Shown: piece after piece, positions 1 through 15,895 of the stretch | How positions within the stretch are numbered: position 1 is the stretch's first letter | Layout: every line of letters begins with the position of its first letter | Source of the DNA: Myxococcales bacterium | Lineage (GTDB): Bacteria > Myxococcota_A > Polyangia > Haliangiales > Haliangiaceae | Assembly (NCBI GenBank): GCA_016794525.1 | Contig: JAEUJY010000142.1 | Span: 1 to 64,000, forward strand | DNA length: 64,000 bases | Reading direction: 5' to 3' | Made by a program: the position numbers and the translations under genes | The notes under the pieces: model-generated | What the model was told of the DNA's origin: nothing | Databases searched by the model: none | Seen by the model: only the letters and a program-made list of their open reading frames with translations

Positions 1-1
1 C

Positions 2-112
2 TTCATCCTGCCGCCGCGCCGCTCCGACCGTCGCTTCGACCGCGTCGTCAAGCGCAAGGAGAGCACCTACCCGCGTAAGTCCACCGCCCGCCACGCGAAG
101 CCCACTAACTGA
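2..112 (+). CDS. C-terminal end of an unknown basic protein (partial)
   Basis: The window opens inside a reading frame that runs 36 codons to a TGA. The visible tail is rich in Arg and Lys and ends in a flexible basic stretch (ARHAKPTN). No domain can be recognised from this fragment. The gene lies about 200 bases upstream of the heme A synthase gene on the same strand, but the gap and the repeat between them argue against assuming a shared operon. Function unknown. Confidence 0.5.
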   Translation, partial: FILPPRRSDRRFDRVVKRKESTYPRKSTARHAKPTN

Positions 113-120
113 CTGGCATT

Positions 121-174
121 GGAGCCGGAGCCGGAGCCGGAACCGGCGCCGGAGTCGGACGCAGCCGGAGTCGG
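121..174. repeat. Short GGAGCC-type hexamer repeat
   Basis: Directly after the first gene there are three to four tandem GGAGCC units that decay into GGAACC, GGCGCC and GGAGTC variants. The repeat is intergenic. It creates a spurious open frame (Glu-Pro repeats on one strand, Gly-Ser on the other), which I do not regard as coding. Confidence 0.6.
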
Positions 175-317
175 GCCACGGAGGCCGGCACAACCCTCCA
201 GAATCACGAGGGCGGCGCGGGCGGGCGGCAATTTGTCGCAGCGAGCGCAGATCGGCGCGCGATCGAGCGCGGCGCGTGGTACCCGTGGCGTCCGCGGCGC
301 ATCCAACGCCGCACCCC

Positions 318-1246
318 ATGCTCGAGCACCGCCTGTCCAAGCTGGTCGCGCTGATGGCGTTCCTGATGTTGATCATCGGGGGCACGGTCAACGCCACGGG
401 GTCGAGCCTGGCCTGCGAGTGGAGCGTGCGCTGCCACGAGCAGCTGTTCCCGACGATGAAGGGCGGCGTGCTGTTCGAGCACGGCCACCGCCAGTTCGGG
501 TGGATCCTCGGCCTCCTCCAGATCGCGCTCACGGTGAGCCTGTGGCGCCGGCGCCCGGCGGCGCGCCGCCTCGCGGTGCTGAGCCTGGTGATGGTCTGCG
601 TCCAGGGCGTCCTGGGCATGGTGACGGTGGCGTTCCTCCTGCCCTGGTACGTGTCGACGGCGCACCTGCTCCACGGCATGGCGTACTTCGGGGTGCTCCT
701 CTACATCGCGTACCTCACCCGCGCGACGGTGGGCCCGCTGCCCGAGGAGGCCAACCAGCACGCGGCGCGACTCGCGACGCTGGGCGACGGCCGCCGCTGG
801 ATCCTGATCGCGCTCGGTTTCCTGTTCGTGCAGCTCACGCTGGGCGCGCTGGTCCGCCACTTCGAGGCGACGCTGGCGTGCCTCGACATGCCGGCGTGCA
901 ACCTCGGCAGCTACTGGCCGGCGGCGTTCGTCCAGCGCATCCACATGATCCACCGCGCCTTCGGCTGCCTGACGGCGATCGTCACGGTGGTCGCCGCGAT
1001 CAACGTCTACCGCCGCGCGGCGGCGTGGCCGGCGCTGCGCGGCCTCGCGGTGCTGGCCCCGGTGATCGCCGCGGCCCAGGTGACGCTCGGCGTCTATACG
1101 GTGCTGACGCTGCGCGCGGTGCCGGTCGCCGTGGCGCACTTCGCCGGCGCGACCGCGCTGTGGGGCACCTGGCTCGGCATGGCGATCCTCACCGGCCGCG
1201 GCCGACGGATGATGCCGGGCGCGACCGGCCCCGGGGGCATGGTCCC

Positions 1247-1250
<4 letters not shown>
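318..1250 (+). CDS. ctaA: Heme A synthase, CtaA/COX15 family
   Basis: Integral membrane protein of about 310 residues with roughly eight hydrophobic segments, the normal size for bacterial CtaA/COX15. These enzymes oxidise the C8 methyl group of heme O to the formyl of heme A for aa3-type oxidases. Conserved His positions expected to bind heme are visible in [27 protein letters not shown] and VAHFAGA. The N-terminal CEWSVRCHE holds a Cys pair like the one some family members carry in their first loop. The ATG at 318 sits just before the first membrane helix; a GTG at 276 would add 14 residues. The stop overlaps the start of ctaB by GTGA, so the two are translationally coupled. Confidence 0.9.
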
Positions 1251-2121
<871 letters not shown>

Positions 2122-2125
<4 letters not shown>

Positions 2126-2667
2126 GCGACTCGACCCCGACCACCACCGCGGCGGAGCGTCCGTTTTTCGGACAGCCGTTCGGCTGGCTGGTGCTGGCGG
2201 TCGGGCTCGCGCTGGTGCCGCTGGTGGCGGCGCTGGTCAACGCCGGCTGGCCGTGGGTGCGGCTGCACCCCGCGCTCAACGCGGTGCTCAACGGCTCGTC
2301 GGCGGTGTTCCTGATCGCCGGCGGCATCGCGATCAAGCAGCGCAAGCTGGCGTTCCATCGCCAGGCGATGCTGGCGGCGGTGAGCTGCTCGGCGGTGTTC
2401 CTGGCGAGCTACCTGGTGCGGTTCGCCACCACCGGCGCGCACCGCTACCCGGGCCACGGCGCGGCCAAGACGTTCTACCTGGTGCTGCTCGGCACCCACA
2501 CGATCATGGCGGCGGTCGCGCTGCCGCTGGTGCTGCGGTCGCTGTGGCTGGCGCTCAAGCAGCGCTTCGATCGCCACCCGAAGATCGCGCGCATCGCGTA
2601 CCCGATCTGGCTCTACGTCTCGGTGACCGGCGTCGCGGTGTACGTGATGCTGTACCATCTGGCCTGA
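2122..2667 (+). CDS. DUF420 membrane protein, likely cytochrome oxidase assembly factor
   Basis: Membrane protein of 181 residues with four to five hydrophobic helices and several His residues placed at helix ends (LHPALN, FHRQAM, HRYPGHG, GTHTIMA). This is the DUF420 family, whose Gram-positive member CtaM (YozB) is needed to mature caa3-type oxidase; that role is family knowledge. The GTG start overlaps the ctaB stop by GTGA, which ties it to heme A synthesis and supports a role in oxidase assembly. No oxidase subunit gene is visible in the window. Confidence 0.8.
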
Positions 2668-2692
2668 GCGCGTCGCGGGGGCGCGCTCGGCG

Positions 2693-5329
<2,637 letters not shown>

Positions 5330-5347
5330 TCGGCGCGGGCGTCGGCC

Positions 5348-7195
5348 TCAGAACACCAGGTTCCACAGCCAGTTGCTCGACAGCGTCGTCGACGGCGTGC
5401 ACTCGGCCGGCGGGTTCGGCGCCCAGGTGCCGCCGCCGGTGAACGGCACGGTCGGGCAGCTCACGCTGGTGGCGCCGGGGCGGCGGCCCGACGCGATCAG
5501 CGCCAGCACCTTGCTCGACGACACGCAGCTCGCGCCGCGCGGCGTCCACACCGCCTCGAAGTCGGGGTCGAAGGTCGTGGTGCCGTCCCACATCGCCGCG
5601 CCGTCGACCGCGATCGGCACGCCCTCGACGGTGTGCGGCTCGCCGGTGCCGCAGTAGTCGGCGCGGACCATCCGCACGCACGCGACGCGCTGATCCTCGG
5701 CGAACGGCGAGCGCCACGGCTCGTAGATCTGGTCGCACTTGTAGATCGCGCCGTTGGTGCAGGTGGCGGTGAGCCGGCGCTCGCTGCCGGTGAACCACGC
5801 GAGGTCGGTGTAGGGGACCGGGTTGACGAACGTGCGCGGCGCCCAGGTGCCGGAGGTCAGCGAGGCCAGGTAGCCGGTCGCGGTCCCGGCGCCGTCGCAG
5901 ATCGTGCCCTTGGTCGCCGGCAGGCCGGTGGCGCCGGCGGGCGCGCTCGACACCACCAGGCGATACAGCGCCAGGTCGGGATCGAACGGCACGACCAGCC
6001 GCGGCAGCCGGGCGTAGCCGCCGCTCTGCGCGCGGCCGGCCTCGGGGACGATCTCGAAGCGGGTGTTGATCGTGCCGCTCTTCTTGCGCGCGGTCATGAC
6101 CGTCGCGACGCCGCTCGCGGGGCAGGTGAACGTCACCAGCGCGCCCGCGGCGCCGGCGACCGCGTCGTCGTTGGCGCCGATCGCGCCCGCCGCCTGGCAC
6201 GCGGTGGCGCCGCTGCAGATCCGCAGCATCGGATCGGCGCCGATCGCCGAGCCGAGCCCGCCGGCGGCCGCGCCGACGGTCGTCGCGCGGCCCGGCACGC
6301 AGCCGGTCACGTAGCTCGCGCGCCAGCCGCAGTTGTCGGTGAGCGTCGCCGGGCCGTTGGCGCCGCTGCACGCGGTCAGCGCGCCGGCGGTGCCGATCGC
6401 GTCGACGTACGCCTCGAAGCGCAGCTCGACGGTGTCGGCCTCGCCGGGCAGCACCGACGGGTCGTTGGGCGTCGTGCTGGCGTAGAAGCGCAGCGCCAGC
6501 ACCTCGGCGCTCGACAGCCGCACCGGGTAGGTGCCGGTCGACGCGACCGCGTTGACGACGACGCGGTCGGCGGTCGGCGTGACGGTGCCGGCCAGGACGT
6601 TGTAGGTGCCCCCGGTCGGGCAGGTGAAGCTCTGGATCGGCCCCGGCCCGCTGGTCGAGCAGGTGGTCGCGGTGGCGAGGGCCTGCGCGTAGGTGCAGGC
6701 GGCGGTGCCGGCGCACACCCGCAGCATCGCGTTGGGCGTGGCGTAGGCCGGGGACGCGGAGGTGTCGAGGCTGGGCGCGGTCATCGCCCCGCCGGGGATC
6801 CCGCTGTTGCCGCACGATCCCGCCGAGATGACGACGGTCTGGCCCGCGGTGCAGGTGCCGACGCCGTCGCTGAGCCAGCCGCAGTTGCGCGCGTAGCCCG
6901 ACTGCGACGTCGTGCACCCCTGCACCACCGTCGAGCTCGACGTGATCAGCCGCCGGAACCGGGTGCCCTCGAGCCGCACCGAGGTCGGCACGCCGTTGGC
7001 GTAGACCGTCGAGGTCGTGGCGCCGTCGCCGGTGGCGAAGCCCGCGCCGAGCGCGATGCCGTTGCCGATGACCGGGCCGTTGCCGATGACCGGGCCGTTG
7101 CCGATGACCGGGCCGTTGTCGAGCGCCGCGGCCTGGGCGAGCGCCGCCGTCGGGGTGGCCACCAGGACAGAGGCGACGAGGAGGAGTGCGCGCAT
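5348..7195 (-). CDS. Secreted ADYC-type protein with N-terminal NGPVIG repeats
   Basis: Exported protein of 615 residues with a signal peptide ending ALAQA. Next come three perfect NGPVIG hexapeptides and a Thr/Ser/Gly-rich body with evenly spread Cys residues, as expected for disulfides outside the cytoplasm. The C-terminal part contains the string RADYCGTGEPHTVEG, the signature of the ADYC family found in secreted myxobacterial proteins, and GTWAPRTFVNP/GGTWAPNPPAECTP motifs. Two internal repeats share NCGW, CTAGQTVV/CVPGRATTV and MLRVC/MLRICSGA. The biochemical function is not known to me. It is convergent with the upstream kinase gene, 18 bases apart. Confidence 0.72.
   Translation of the reverse strand: MRALLLVASVLVATPTAALAQAAALDNGPVIGNGPVIGNGPVIGNGIALGAGFATGDGATTSTVYANGVPTSVRLEGTRFRRLITSSSTVVQGCTTSQSGYARNCGWLSDGVGTCTAGQTVVISAGSCGNSGIPGGAMTAPSLDTSASPAYATPNAMLRVCAGTAACTYAQALATATTCSTSGPGPIQSFTCPTGGTYNVLAGTVTPTADRVVVNAVASTGTYPVRLSSAEVLALRFYASTTPNDPSVLPGEADTVELRFEAYVDAIGTAGALTACSGANGPATLTDNCGWRASYVTGCVPGRATTVGAAAGGLGSAIGADPMLRICSGATACQAAGAIGANDDAVAGAAGALVTFTCPASGVATVMTARKKSGTINTRFEIVPEAGRAQSGGYARLPRLVVPFDPDLALYRLVVSSAPAGATGLPATKGTICDGAGTATGYLASLTSGTWAPRTFVNPVPYTDLAWFTGSERRLTATCTNGAIYKCDQIYEPWRSPFAEDQRVACVRMVRADYCGTGEPHTVEGVPIAVDGAAMWDGTTTFDPDFEAVWTPRGASCVSSSKVLALIASGRRPGATSVSCPTVPFTGGGTWAPNPPAECTPSTTLSSNWLWNLVF
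7059..7112. repeat. Three perfect 18-bp tandem repeats inside the ADYC gene
   Basis: The unit CCGTTGCCGATGACCGGG occurs three times without mismatch and begins a fourth. On the coding strand it gives NGPVIG repeats just after the signal peptide. Exact nucleotide identity suggests recent slippage or recombination, so the copy number may vary between strains. Confidence 0.9.
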
Positions 7196-7296
7196 GGGCC
7201 GGCGAAGAGCAACCGGCGGGCCAGCGCCGCGGCGCGCGTGGCGCGGCGGGGACGGCGACGGGTGAGCAGATCCTGCTCACGCTGGGCAGCGTCGGC

Positions 7297-10200
7297 TCAC
7301 CACGACGCGCAGACGCGGAGCCCGGTGTGCGGGTTGCGCACGACCGGCTCGAGGTCGGTCCGGTTGGCGATCTGCCCGGAGAAGCCGAAGTAGTACCAGC
7401 CGCCGCCGCGGATCTCCGGACGCCCGGCGGCGCCGCGGGTGAGCTCGAAGACGTTGCCGATCATGTCGTCGAGATCGAACGGGCTCTTGCTCGCCGGGTG
7501 GCTGCCGACCGGATCGGGGCCGGGGCCCTCGTTGGCCTCGGTGCGGTAGGTCTCGTAGACGTTGGCGTCGGTCGGCGCGAGGGCGTGGCCGTGGGGGAAC
7601 GGCCGGCGATCGCCGCCGCGCGCGGCGCGCTGCCACTCCTCGGGCGTGCACAGCCGGGCGCCGGGCACGCGGCCGGTGTCGTCGAGCCAGCGCGCGTACG
7701 CGGCGGCGTCCTCGGCGCTGACGCCGGCCACCGGCAGCTGCCGCCACGCGACGTCGATCGCGGCGGCGCGGCCCTGGTACCGCAGCGGGGTGGCGTCGTC
7801 GAGCTCGTAGGCGCGGCCGGTCGGCTGCATCCGCAGGCGCCACCCGCCGGTGGGCGTGCGCCACAGCGCGAGGGTCGCCTGGCGGAACGCCGTGTCGGTG
7901 CTGCCGTCGCTGGGCGTGCGCGCGGCCCGCTCGGCGGCGGGCAGCGCCTCGAGGTACGCGATCCAGTCGGCGAAGGTCACCTCGCGGCGGCCGATCACGA
8001 AGCCGCCGGTCCGCGCCTCGTGCTCGGGCGGGGCGCTGAAGAACCGCCGCAGGTCCTCGTCGCCGGTGTAGCCGAGGCGGAAGCGCCCGGCCGGGACGTA
8101 GGCGAAGCCGGGCGGCAGCCGCGCGGGATCGGGCAGCGCGACCTCGGCGGCGAACCGCTCGCCGCGGGCCAGCAGCACCGGGTAGCGCACCAGCGTGCCC
8201 GCGACGTCGAACGTGAAGCGGTACGAGCCCGGCGGCAGCGGCAGGTCGGCGAACGGCAGCCGCGCGGCCAGCGGCACCGGCTCGGGGACGAGGCGCCCGC
8301 CGCGGTCGACGTAGCGCTCGAGCGCGACCGGCACCGGCCGCGGCGTCGTCGCGAGCGTCACCGTCGCCGGCGCGGTCCACCGCGCGGCGACGCGGCCGCC
8401 GTCGTCCCACAGCGGCAGCCGGCCGAGCAGCTCGTCGACCGCGGCGGCGTCGCCGGCGAGCTCGGCCAGCTCGAGGCGGCGGTACGTCAGGTCGGCCAGC
8501 GCGCGGCGGACGGGCGCGCGCCGCGCGTCGAGCAGCAGCGCCGCCTCGAGCGCGCGCGACGCCTCGGTCAGCTGGGCGCGCGCGGCGACCGCCAGCGCCC
8601 GCGCCTCGGCCCACCGGCGCTCGCCGACGTCGGCGTCGCCGCCGTCGAACGCGGCGAAGGCAGCGGCGCGCGCGGTGGCGGCCGCGGTCGAGGTGCGCTC
8701 GCCGTGGGCGCTGGCGACGGCCGCCAGCCGCTGGTGGCGCGCCACCGCGCGATCGCGGCGGGCCCGCTCGGCGTGGCCGAGGCCGAGCCACACCGCCAGC
8801 GCGATCGCCGGCAGCGCCGCGAGGCCGATCCGCCAGCGCCAGCGCGCGCGGCGCGCGGCCCGCCGCGACGCGGCGACGAACGCGGCGTCGGCGCCGGTCG
8901 GCGGCGGCTCGAGGTGCGCCACCTCGGCCAGCTGGCGCGCGCGCCACAGGCCGTCGGCCGGCCGGCCCAGGCGCGCCCAGTCGGCGGCGGCGCGCTCGAG
9001 CCGCTCGCGGGCCGCGCGATCGTCGCGGCTGCGCTCGTGCCAGGCGCGCAGCGTCTGCCAGCCGTCGAGCAGCGCCTCGTGGGCCAGCTCGTAGCTGGCG
9101 TCGTCGTCGTCGCCGCGCGCGATCACCAGCCGGCCGCGCACCAGCGCGTCGAGCGCGACCCGGGCGTCGGCGTCGGGGGCCAGCGTCGCGCCGGCGCGGC
9201 GGGCCCGGGTGCCGGCGGCGGTGACCAGCGCCAGCACCACCCGCCGCGCGGCCTCGCGCTGGCGCGGCACCAGCCCGGCGATCACCCGATCGGCGTGGCG
9301 GGCCAGCGCGCCGCCGACGCCGCCGATCGCCGCCAGCGCGTCGGCGGTGAGCGTCGCGTCGCCAGGCGCCCGCGCCGCCCACAGCTCGGTCAGCGCGAAC
9401 TGCACCAGCGGCAGCGCACCGTCGCCGGCGCCGCCGGCGAGCAGCGCCTCGATCAACGCCTCGTCGCAGGTGACGCCCTTGCGCGCGGCCGGGCCGACGA
9501 TCGCGGCGCGCAGCTCGTCGGGGCCGGGCGGCAGCAGCAGGTGCATCGCGCGGGCCAACAGCTCGGCGTGGCCGATCAGCGCCGCGACGCGGGTCAGGAA
9601 GTCGGAGCGCACGGTGGCCAGCGTGCGCACCGTCGCCGTCGGCAGCGCCAGGTGGCCGAGCACCGCGGCGACCGCGCGCGCCTCGTCGGGCGGCGCCAGC
9701 GTGACCAGCTCCTCGAGCTGATCGACGAACAGCACGAGCGGCCGGCCGTCGGCGCTGGCGGCGCGCACCGCGCGGGCCAGCTCGGCCGGGTCGCGGGCCA
9801 GGAGCGCCGCCAGCTCGGCCTCGGGGCGGCCGAGCGCCGGGGCCAGCGCCGCGACCAGCGCCGCCGCCGGCGCCGCGCCGGGCACCAGGCTGGCCAGCCG
9901 CCACGGCCGCGCGTCGGCGAGCGCGCCGTCGGCGATCGCCGGCAGCACGCCGGCCTTGCACAGGGACGACTTGCCCGAGCCGGAGTCGCCGGCGACCACC
10001 ACCAGCGGCTCGCGGCGGATCCGCTCGATCAGCTCGCGCGTCGCCGGCTCGCGGCCGAAGAACAGCGCGCGATCCGCGGCCTCGAACGCCGCCAGGCCGC
10101 GGTACGGGTTGCCGTCGGGGATGGTCTCGGTGCGGCTGACCGCGACCAGCGCCTCGAGGGCGTCGCGGAGCGCGCCGCCGTCGGCGTAGCGATCGCCGGG

Positions 10201-11163
10201 CGCGCGGGCCCGGCAGCGATCGACCAGCTCGACGACCGCCGGCGGCGTCGCCGGGGCCCGGAGCCGCACGCTGGGCGGTGGCTCGTCGAGCGTGCGCTGC
10301 CGCAGCTGCTCGAGCGTCGCGCCGCGGTGCGGGGTCTGGCCGACGAGCAGCTCGTACAGCACGACGCCCAGCGCGTAGACGTCGGACGCCGGCGTCGCCG
10401 GCTCGCCGAGCCACTGCTCGGGCGCCATGTACGCCGGCGTGCCCATCACCGCGCCGGCCTCGGTGACGTCGCCGGCCACGGCCGGCGCGACCGCCACCAC
10501 CTCGGTGGCGCCGGCGTCGAAGTCGACCCGCGGCGGGCCGGCGGCCGCCAGCGTCGCGACCAGCCGCGGATCGCCGGCCGGGCGCGCGGCGCGGGTCGCG
10601 ACGTCGCGTTGATCGGGCGTGCCGCGGGCCAGCTGCGACGTCGGCGCGGCGGTGGCTGGCGCAGGCGGCGGCGCGGGCGCCACCGCGTCGGGGCGCAGCT
10701 TGGCCAGGCCGAAGTCGAGCAGCTTGATCGCGCCGTCCTCGGTGATCATCGCGTTGGCCGACTTGATGTCGCGGTGGAGCACGCCGCGGGCGTGGGCCGC
10801 GGCCAGCCCGCGAGCCAGCCCGACGCCCAGCTCGAGCGCGCGCCGCCACTCGACCGGCTTGGGCAGCTCGGCCAGGGTCTGGCCGCGCAAGAGCTCGCTG
10901 ACCAGGTACGGGTAACCGGCGGCCTCGCCGGTGCGGTGCACGACGACGACGTTGGGGTGCTGCAGCCGCGCGATCGCCCGGGCCTCGATGCGCAGCCGCT
11001 CGAGCGCGGCGCCGTCGGTGGCCGCGGTGATCAAGAACTTCACCGCCACCAGCCGGTCGAGGAACACGTCCTGGGCGGTGAACACCTGGCTCATGCCGCC
11101 GCGGCCCAGCGGCGCCAGCAGCCGGAACTCGTCGAACTCCGTCGGCGGTGTCCACCCCGGCAT
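7297..11163 (-). CDS. Ser/Thr kinase - STAND ATPase - FGE-like domain fusion
   Basis: Multidomain protein of 1288 residues. The kinase domain is at about 1-290 with GRGGMS, AVKFL, HRDIKSAN, DFGLA and GTPAYMAPE. A STAND-type NTPase follows at about 365-760 (Walker A GDSGSGKSS, Walker B LVLFVDQLEE). Then come a membrane helix near 775-795, an Ala-rich helical stretch and a C-terminal formylglycine-generating-enzyme-like fold from about 1015. The CxxxxC active-site pair of true FGE is not visible (the segment reads FSGQIANRTDL), so the FGE domain is probably a binding module. The ATG at 11163 is chosen because a TACGAT box lies 7 nt before it; ATG 11172 and GTG 11181 are alternatives. Divergent from an FHA/sigma-54 activator. 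Confidence 0.85.
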   Translation of the reverse strand: MPGWTPPTEFDEFRLLAPLGRGGMSQVFTAQDVFLDRLVAVKFLITAATDGAALERLRIEARAIARLQHPNVVVVHRTGEAAGYPYLVSELLRGQTLAELPKPVEWRRALELGVGLARGLAAAHARGVLHRDIKSANAMITEDGAIKLLDFGLAKLRPDAVAPAPPPAPATAAPTSQLARGTPDQRDVATRAARPAGDPRLVATLAAAGPPRVDFDAGATEVVAVAPAVAGDVTEAGAVMGTPAYMAPEQWLGEPATPASDVYALGVVLYELLVGQTPHRGATLEQLRQRTLDEPPPSVRLRAPATPPAVVELVDRCRARAPGDRYADGGALRDALEALVAVSRTETIPDGNPYRGLAAFEAADRALFFGREPATRELIERIRREPLVVVAGDSGSGKSSLCKAGVLPAIADGALADARPWRLASLVPGAAPAAALVAALAPALGRPEAELAALLARDPAELARAVRAASADGRPLVLFVDQLEELVTLAPPDEARAVAAVLGHLALPTATVRTLATVRSDFLTRVAALIGHAELLARAMHLLLPPGPDELRAAIVGPAARKGVTCDEALIEALLAGGAGDGALPLVQFALTELWAARAPGDATLTADALAAIGGVGGALARHADRVIAGLVPRQREAARRVVLALVTAAGTRARRAGATLAPDADARVALDALVRGRLVIARGDDDDASYELAHEALLDGWQTLRAWHERSRDDRAARERLERAAADWARLGRPADGLWRARQLAEVAHLEPPPTGADAAFVAASRRAARRARWRWRIGLAALPAIALAVWLGLGHAERARRDRAVARHQRLAAVASAHGERTSTAAATARAAAFAAFDGGDADVGERRWAEARALAVAARAQLTEASRALEAALLLDARRAPVRRALADLTYRRLELAELAGDAAAVDELLGRLPLWDDGGRVAARWTAPATVTLATTPRPVPVALERYVDRGGRLVPEPVPLAARLPFADLPLPPGSYRFTFDVAGTLVRYPVLLARGERFAAEVALPDPARLPPGFAYVPAGRFRLGYTGDEDLRRFFSAPPEHEARTGGFVIGRREVTFADWIAYLEALPAAERAARTPSDGSTDTAFRQATLALWRTPTGGWRLRMQPTGRAYELDDATPLRYQGRAAAIDVAWRQLPVAGVSAEDAAAYARWLDDTGRVPGARLCTPEEWQRAARGGDRRPFPHGHALAPTDANVYETYRTEANEGPGPDPVGSHPASKSPFDLDDMIGNVFELTRGAAGRPEIRGGGWYYFGFSGQIANRTDLEPVVRNPHTGLRVCASW

Positions 11164-11170
11164 CGCGCTC

Positions 11171-11176
11171 ATCGTA
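11171..11176 (-). promoter_or_regulatory. -10-like TAnnnT box for the kinase-STAND-FGE gene
   Basis: TACGAT ends 7 nt before the ATG at 11163. This is the spacing seen before many other starts in the window, and it would place the transcription start at or next to the ATG. Confidence 0.5.
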
Positions 11177-11209
11177 CACACTCCGGCGATCGCGCTCGCC
11201 GCGGGTTGC

Positions 11210-11215
11210 TACTAT
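11210..11215 (+). promoter_or_regulatory. -10-like TAnnnT box for the FHA/sigma-54 activator gene
   Basis: TACTAT ends 7 nt before the GTG at 11223, which predicts a leaderless message and supports GTG 11223 over the in-frame start 25 codons upstream. Confidence 0.55.
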
Positions 11216-11222
11216 CGCCGCC

Positions 11223-12995
<1,773 letters not shown>

Positions 12996-13000
12996 TCGGC

Positions 13001-13540
13001 TCATCGCGAGGTCAGGTCGAGGATCCCACAGTGGGCGCCGGCGACGGTGCCCGCGATCGCCACCGCCCGGCCGGCGAGCACGCCGGCCGTCGGCGTGAAC
13101 GTCGTCGGGCGAACGCACAGGCTGGTGGTGGCCCCGGTCGCGTCGGCCTTGCGGAGCAGCGTCACCCCCGGCACGACCAGCTCGGTGTGGGCCTCGGTGC
13201 CGAGGCCCTGGGCGTCGGGGTGATAGTAGGCGCGGAGCTCGATCGCGCCGGCCGGCAGGCGGAAGCTCGGCGCGAGCACCGCGGCGCAGTCGATCGCGGC
13301 GCCGGCGAACAGCATGACCTGCTCGGTCCGGTAGATGCCGTTGGTGAGCGTGACGGCCAGGCCCGTGAGATCGGTGCGGGGGACGCCGTCGATCGCGACC
13401 GCGAGGGCCGGGCACGCCGGGGCGGCCGCCGGGGGCGGGGCAGGGGGCGCGAGGTCGGCGCGATCGCCGCGGTCGGAGCCGTGGCAGGCGGCGAGCGCCA
13501 GGGCGCCCGCGACGGCGCGGAGGTGCAGGGACGACGGCAT
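13001..13540 (-). CDS. Small lipoprotein of unknown function
   Basis: 179 residues beginning with a lipoprotein signal and lipobox (LALAAC), then a Pro/Ala-rich linker and a compact domain with three to four Cys residues. No family recognised. It is tail-to-tail with the FHA/sigma-54 activator, 5 bases between the stops. Upstream lies a short divergent gap shared with the next plus-strand lipoprotein. Confidence 0.65.
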   Translation of the reverse strand: MPSSLHLRAVAGALALAACHGSDRGDRADLAPPAPPPAAAPACPALAVAIDGVPRTDLTGLAVTLTNGIYRTEQVMLFAGAAIDCAAVLAPSFRLPAGAIELRAYYHPDAQGLGTEAHTELVVPGVTLLRKADATGATTSLCVRPTTFTPTAGVLAGRAVAIAGTVAGAHCGILDLTSR

Positions 13541-13638
13541 GGGCCGGCCCGTTGCGATCGCCGTGCCAGCGGCGCCGCGGCGCTCGTGCGCCGAACTTGC
13601 TCAGCGGGGCGGGCCCGCCGGAACAACAGCGCCGGTGA

Positions 13639-13644
13639 TAGCGT
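13639..13644 (+). promoter_or_regulatory. -10-like TAnnnT box for the lipoprotein gene at 13654
   Basis: TAGCGT ends 9 nt before the ATG at 13654, the longest spacing in the set, so support is weaker than for the other boxes. Confidence 0.35.
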
Positions 13645-13653
13645 TCCTTCCGC

Positions 13654-14538
13654 ATGAAGCTCGCCGCCGCCCTGTCGCTCCTGGTGCTCGCCGCGTGCGG
13701 CGGCAAGCCCGCCGCGCCGCCGGCCAACCGCGGCGGCGCCGCCGGCCACGTCCCCGGCGACGTCGACGGCGACGGCCGCGCCGACCAGGTCAGCTTCGCC
13801 GACAACACCGTCACGCTCAACGGCCAGTCGCTGCCGGTGCCGGCGTGGGACTTCACCGCCGCCGGCGCGCGCGTCGTCGAGCTGGGCGGCCAGGCGGTGA
13901 TCGCGGTCGAGTCCGAGGTCAACGAGGACGACCTGACCTGGGGGATCATCCAGCACGACGGCGCCGGGCTGCGGTGGATCGGCGACGTGTTCCTGGGCAG
14001 CGAGCCGGGCGCCGAGGACATCCCCGGCGACGGCACGATCCACGCGACCACCGGCAACTGCGGCCAGTCGACCGCGCTGACCTACACGATCCGGCCCGGC
14101 GTGATCGACAAGGCCGAGCGCACCACCGGCACCTACAACCCCGACCTGTGCGCGGCGTGCCCGTACGTGCTGGTCGACACCGGCGCCGGCCTGCGCTTCG
14201 TCGGCGAGTCGCTGCGCAACCTGGCCGGCCCCGATCGCGCCGCCGAGGACGCGCTGGCGCTGCCGGTGCTCGCCGCCGGCCAGCGCGAGCTGGTGGTGGT
14301 GCTCGAGGAGGTCAAGCCCGAGACCACCTACCTCGACGCGCTCAGCGTCGACTTCGGCGGCGTCCGCGTGGCGCCGCGGGCCTGCGGCGCGGCGTGCGTC
14401 GTCGACGGGGCGCCCGAGGTGTTCACGCTCGGCCAGCGCCGCCGCTTCGTCTTCGACGTGCCGGCCGGGTTCGCCGGCGCGCCGGTCCTCTACGCCCGCG
14501 GCTACTACGTGCCGTTCGCGCCGACGGTCGCGCGCTAG
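13654..14538 (+). CDS. Lipoprotein with VCBS/FG-GAP-like calcium motif
   Basis: 294 residues with a clear lipobox (LVLAAC) and a short flexible linker, then [13 protein letters not shown]. This motif is the acidic calcium-binding signature of VCBS/FG-GAP beta-propeller repeats. Only one strong copy is visible, so a full propeller is not assured. Four Cys residues cluster in CAACP and CGAAC motifs, plausible disulfides outside the cytoplasm. No enzyme motif found. Probably an outer-surface or periplasmic lipoprotein of unknown role. Confidence 0.7.
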   Translation: MKLAAALSLLVLAACGGKPAAPPANRGGAAGHVPGDVDGDGRADQVSFADNTVTLNGQSLPVPAWDFTAAGARVVELGGQAVIAVESEVNEDDLTWGIIQHDGAGLRWIGDVFLGSEPGAEDIPGDGTIHATTGNCGQSTALTYTIRPGVIDKAERTTGTYNPDLCAACPYVLVDTGAGLRFVGESLRNLAGPDRAAEDALALPVLAAGQRELVVVLEEVKPETTYLDALSVDFGGVRVAPRACGAACVVDGAPEVFTLGQRRRFVFDVPAGFAGAPVLYARGYYVPFAPTVAR

Positions 14539-14654
14539 CGGGCGCTAGCGGCGGGCCGGCGGCGGGCCTTGCGGTCGCCGACGATCCGCGCCAAGGTCCG
14601 AGAAACCGGCGACGGCCCCGACCTCGGGCGGGGACCGCGCCCTCGGAGGATCCC

Positions 14655-15887
<1,233 letters not shown>

Positions 15888-15895
15888 TCGCGTCG

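Noticed and set aside
119-1246. A long N-terminal extension of ctaB reaching back to 119
   Set aside because: The extension is a shadow of ctaA; the family length and the GTGA overlap fix the start at 1247.
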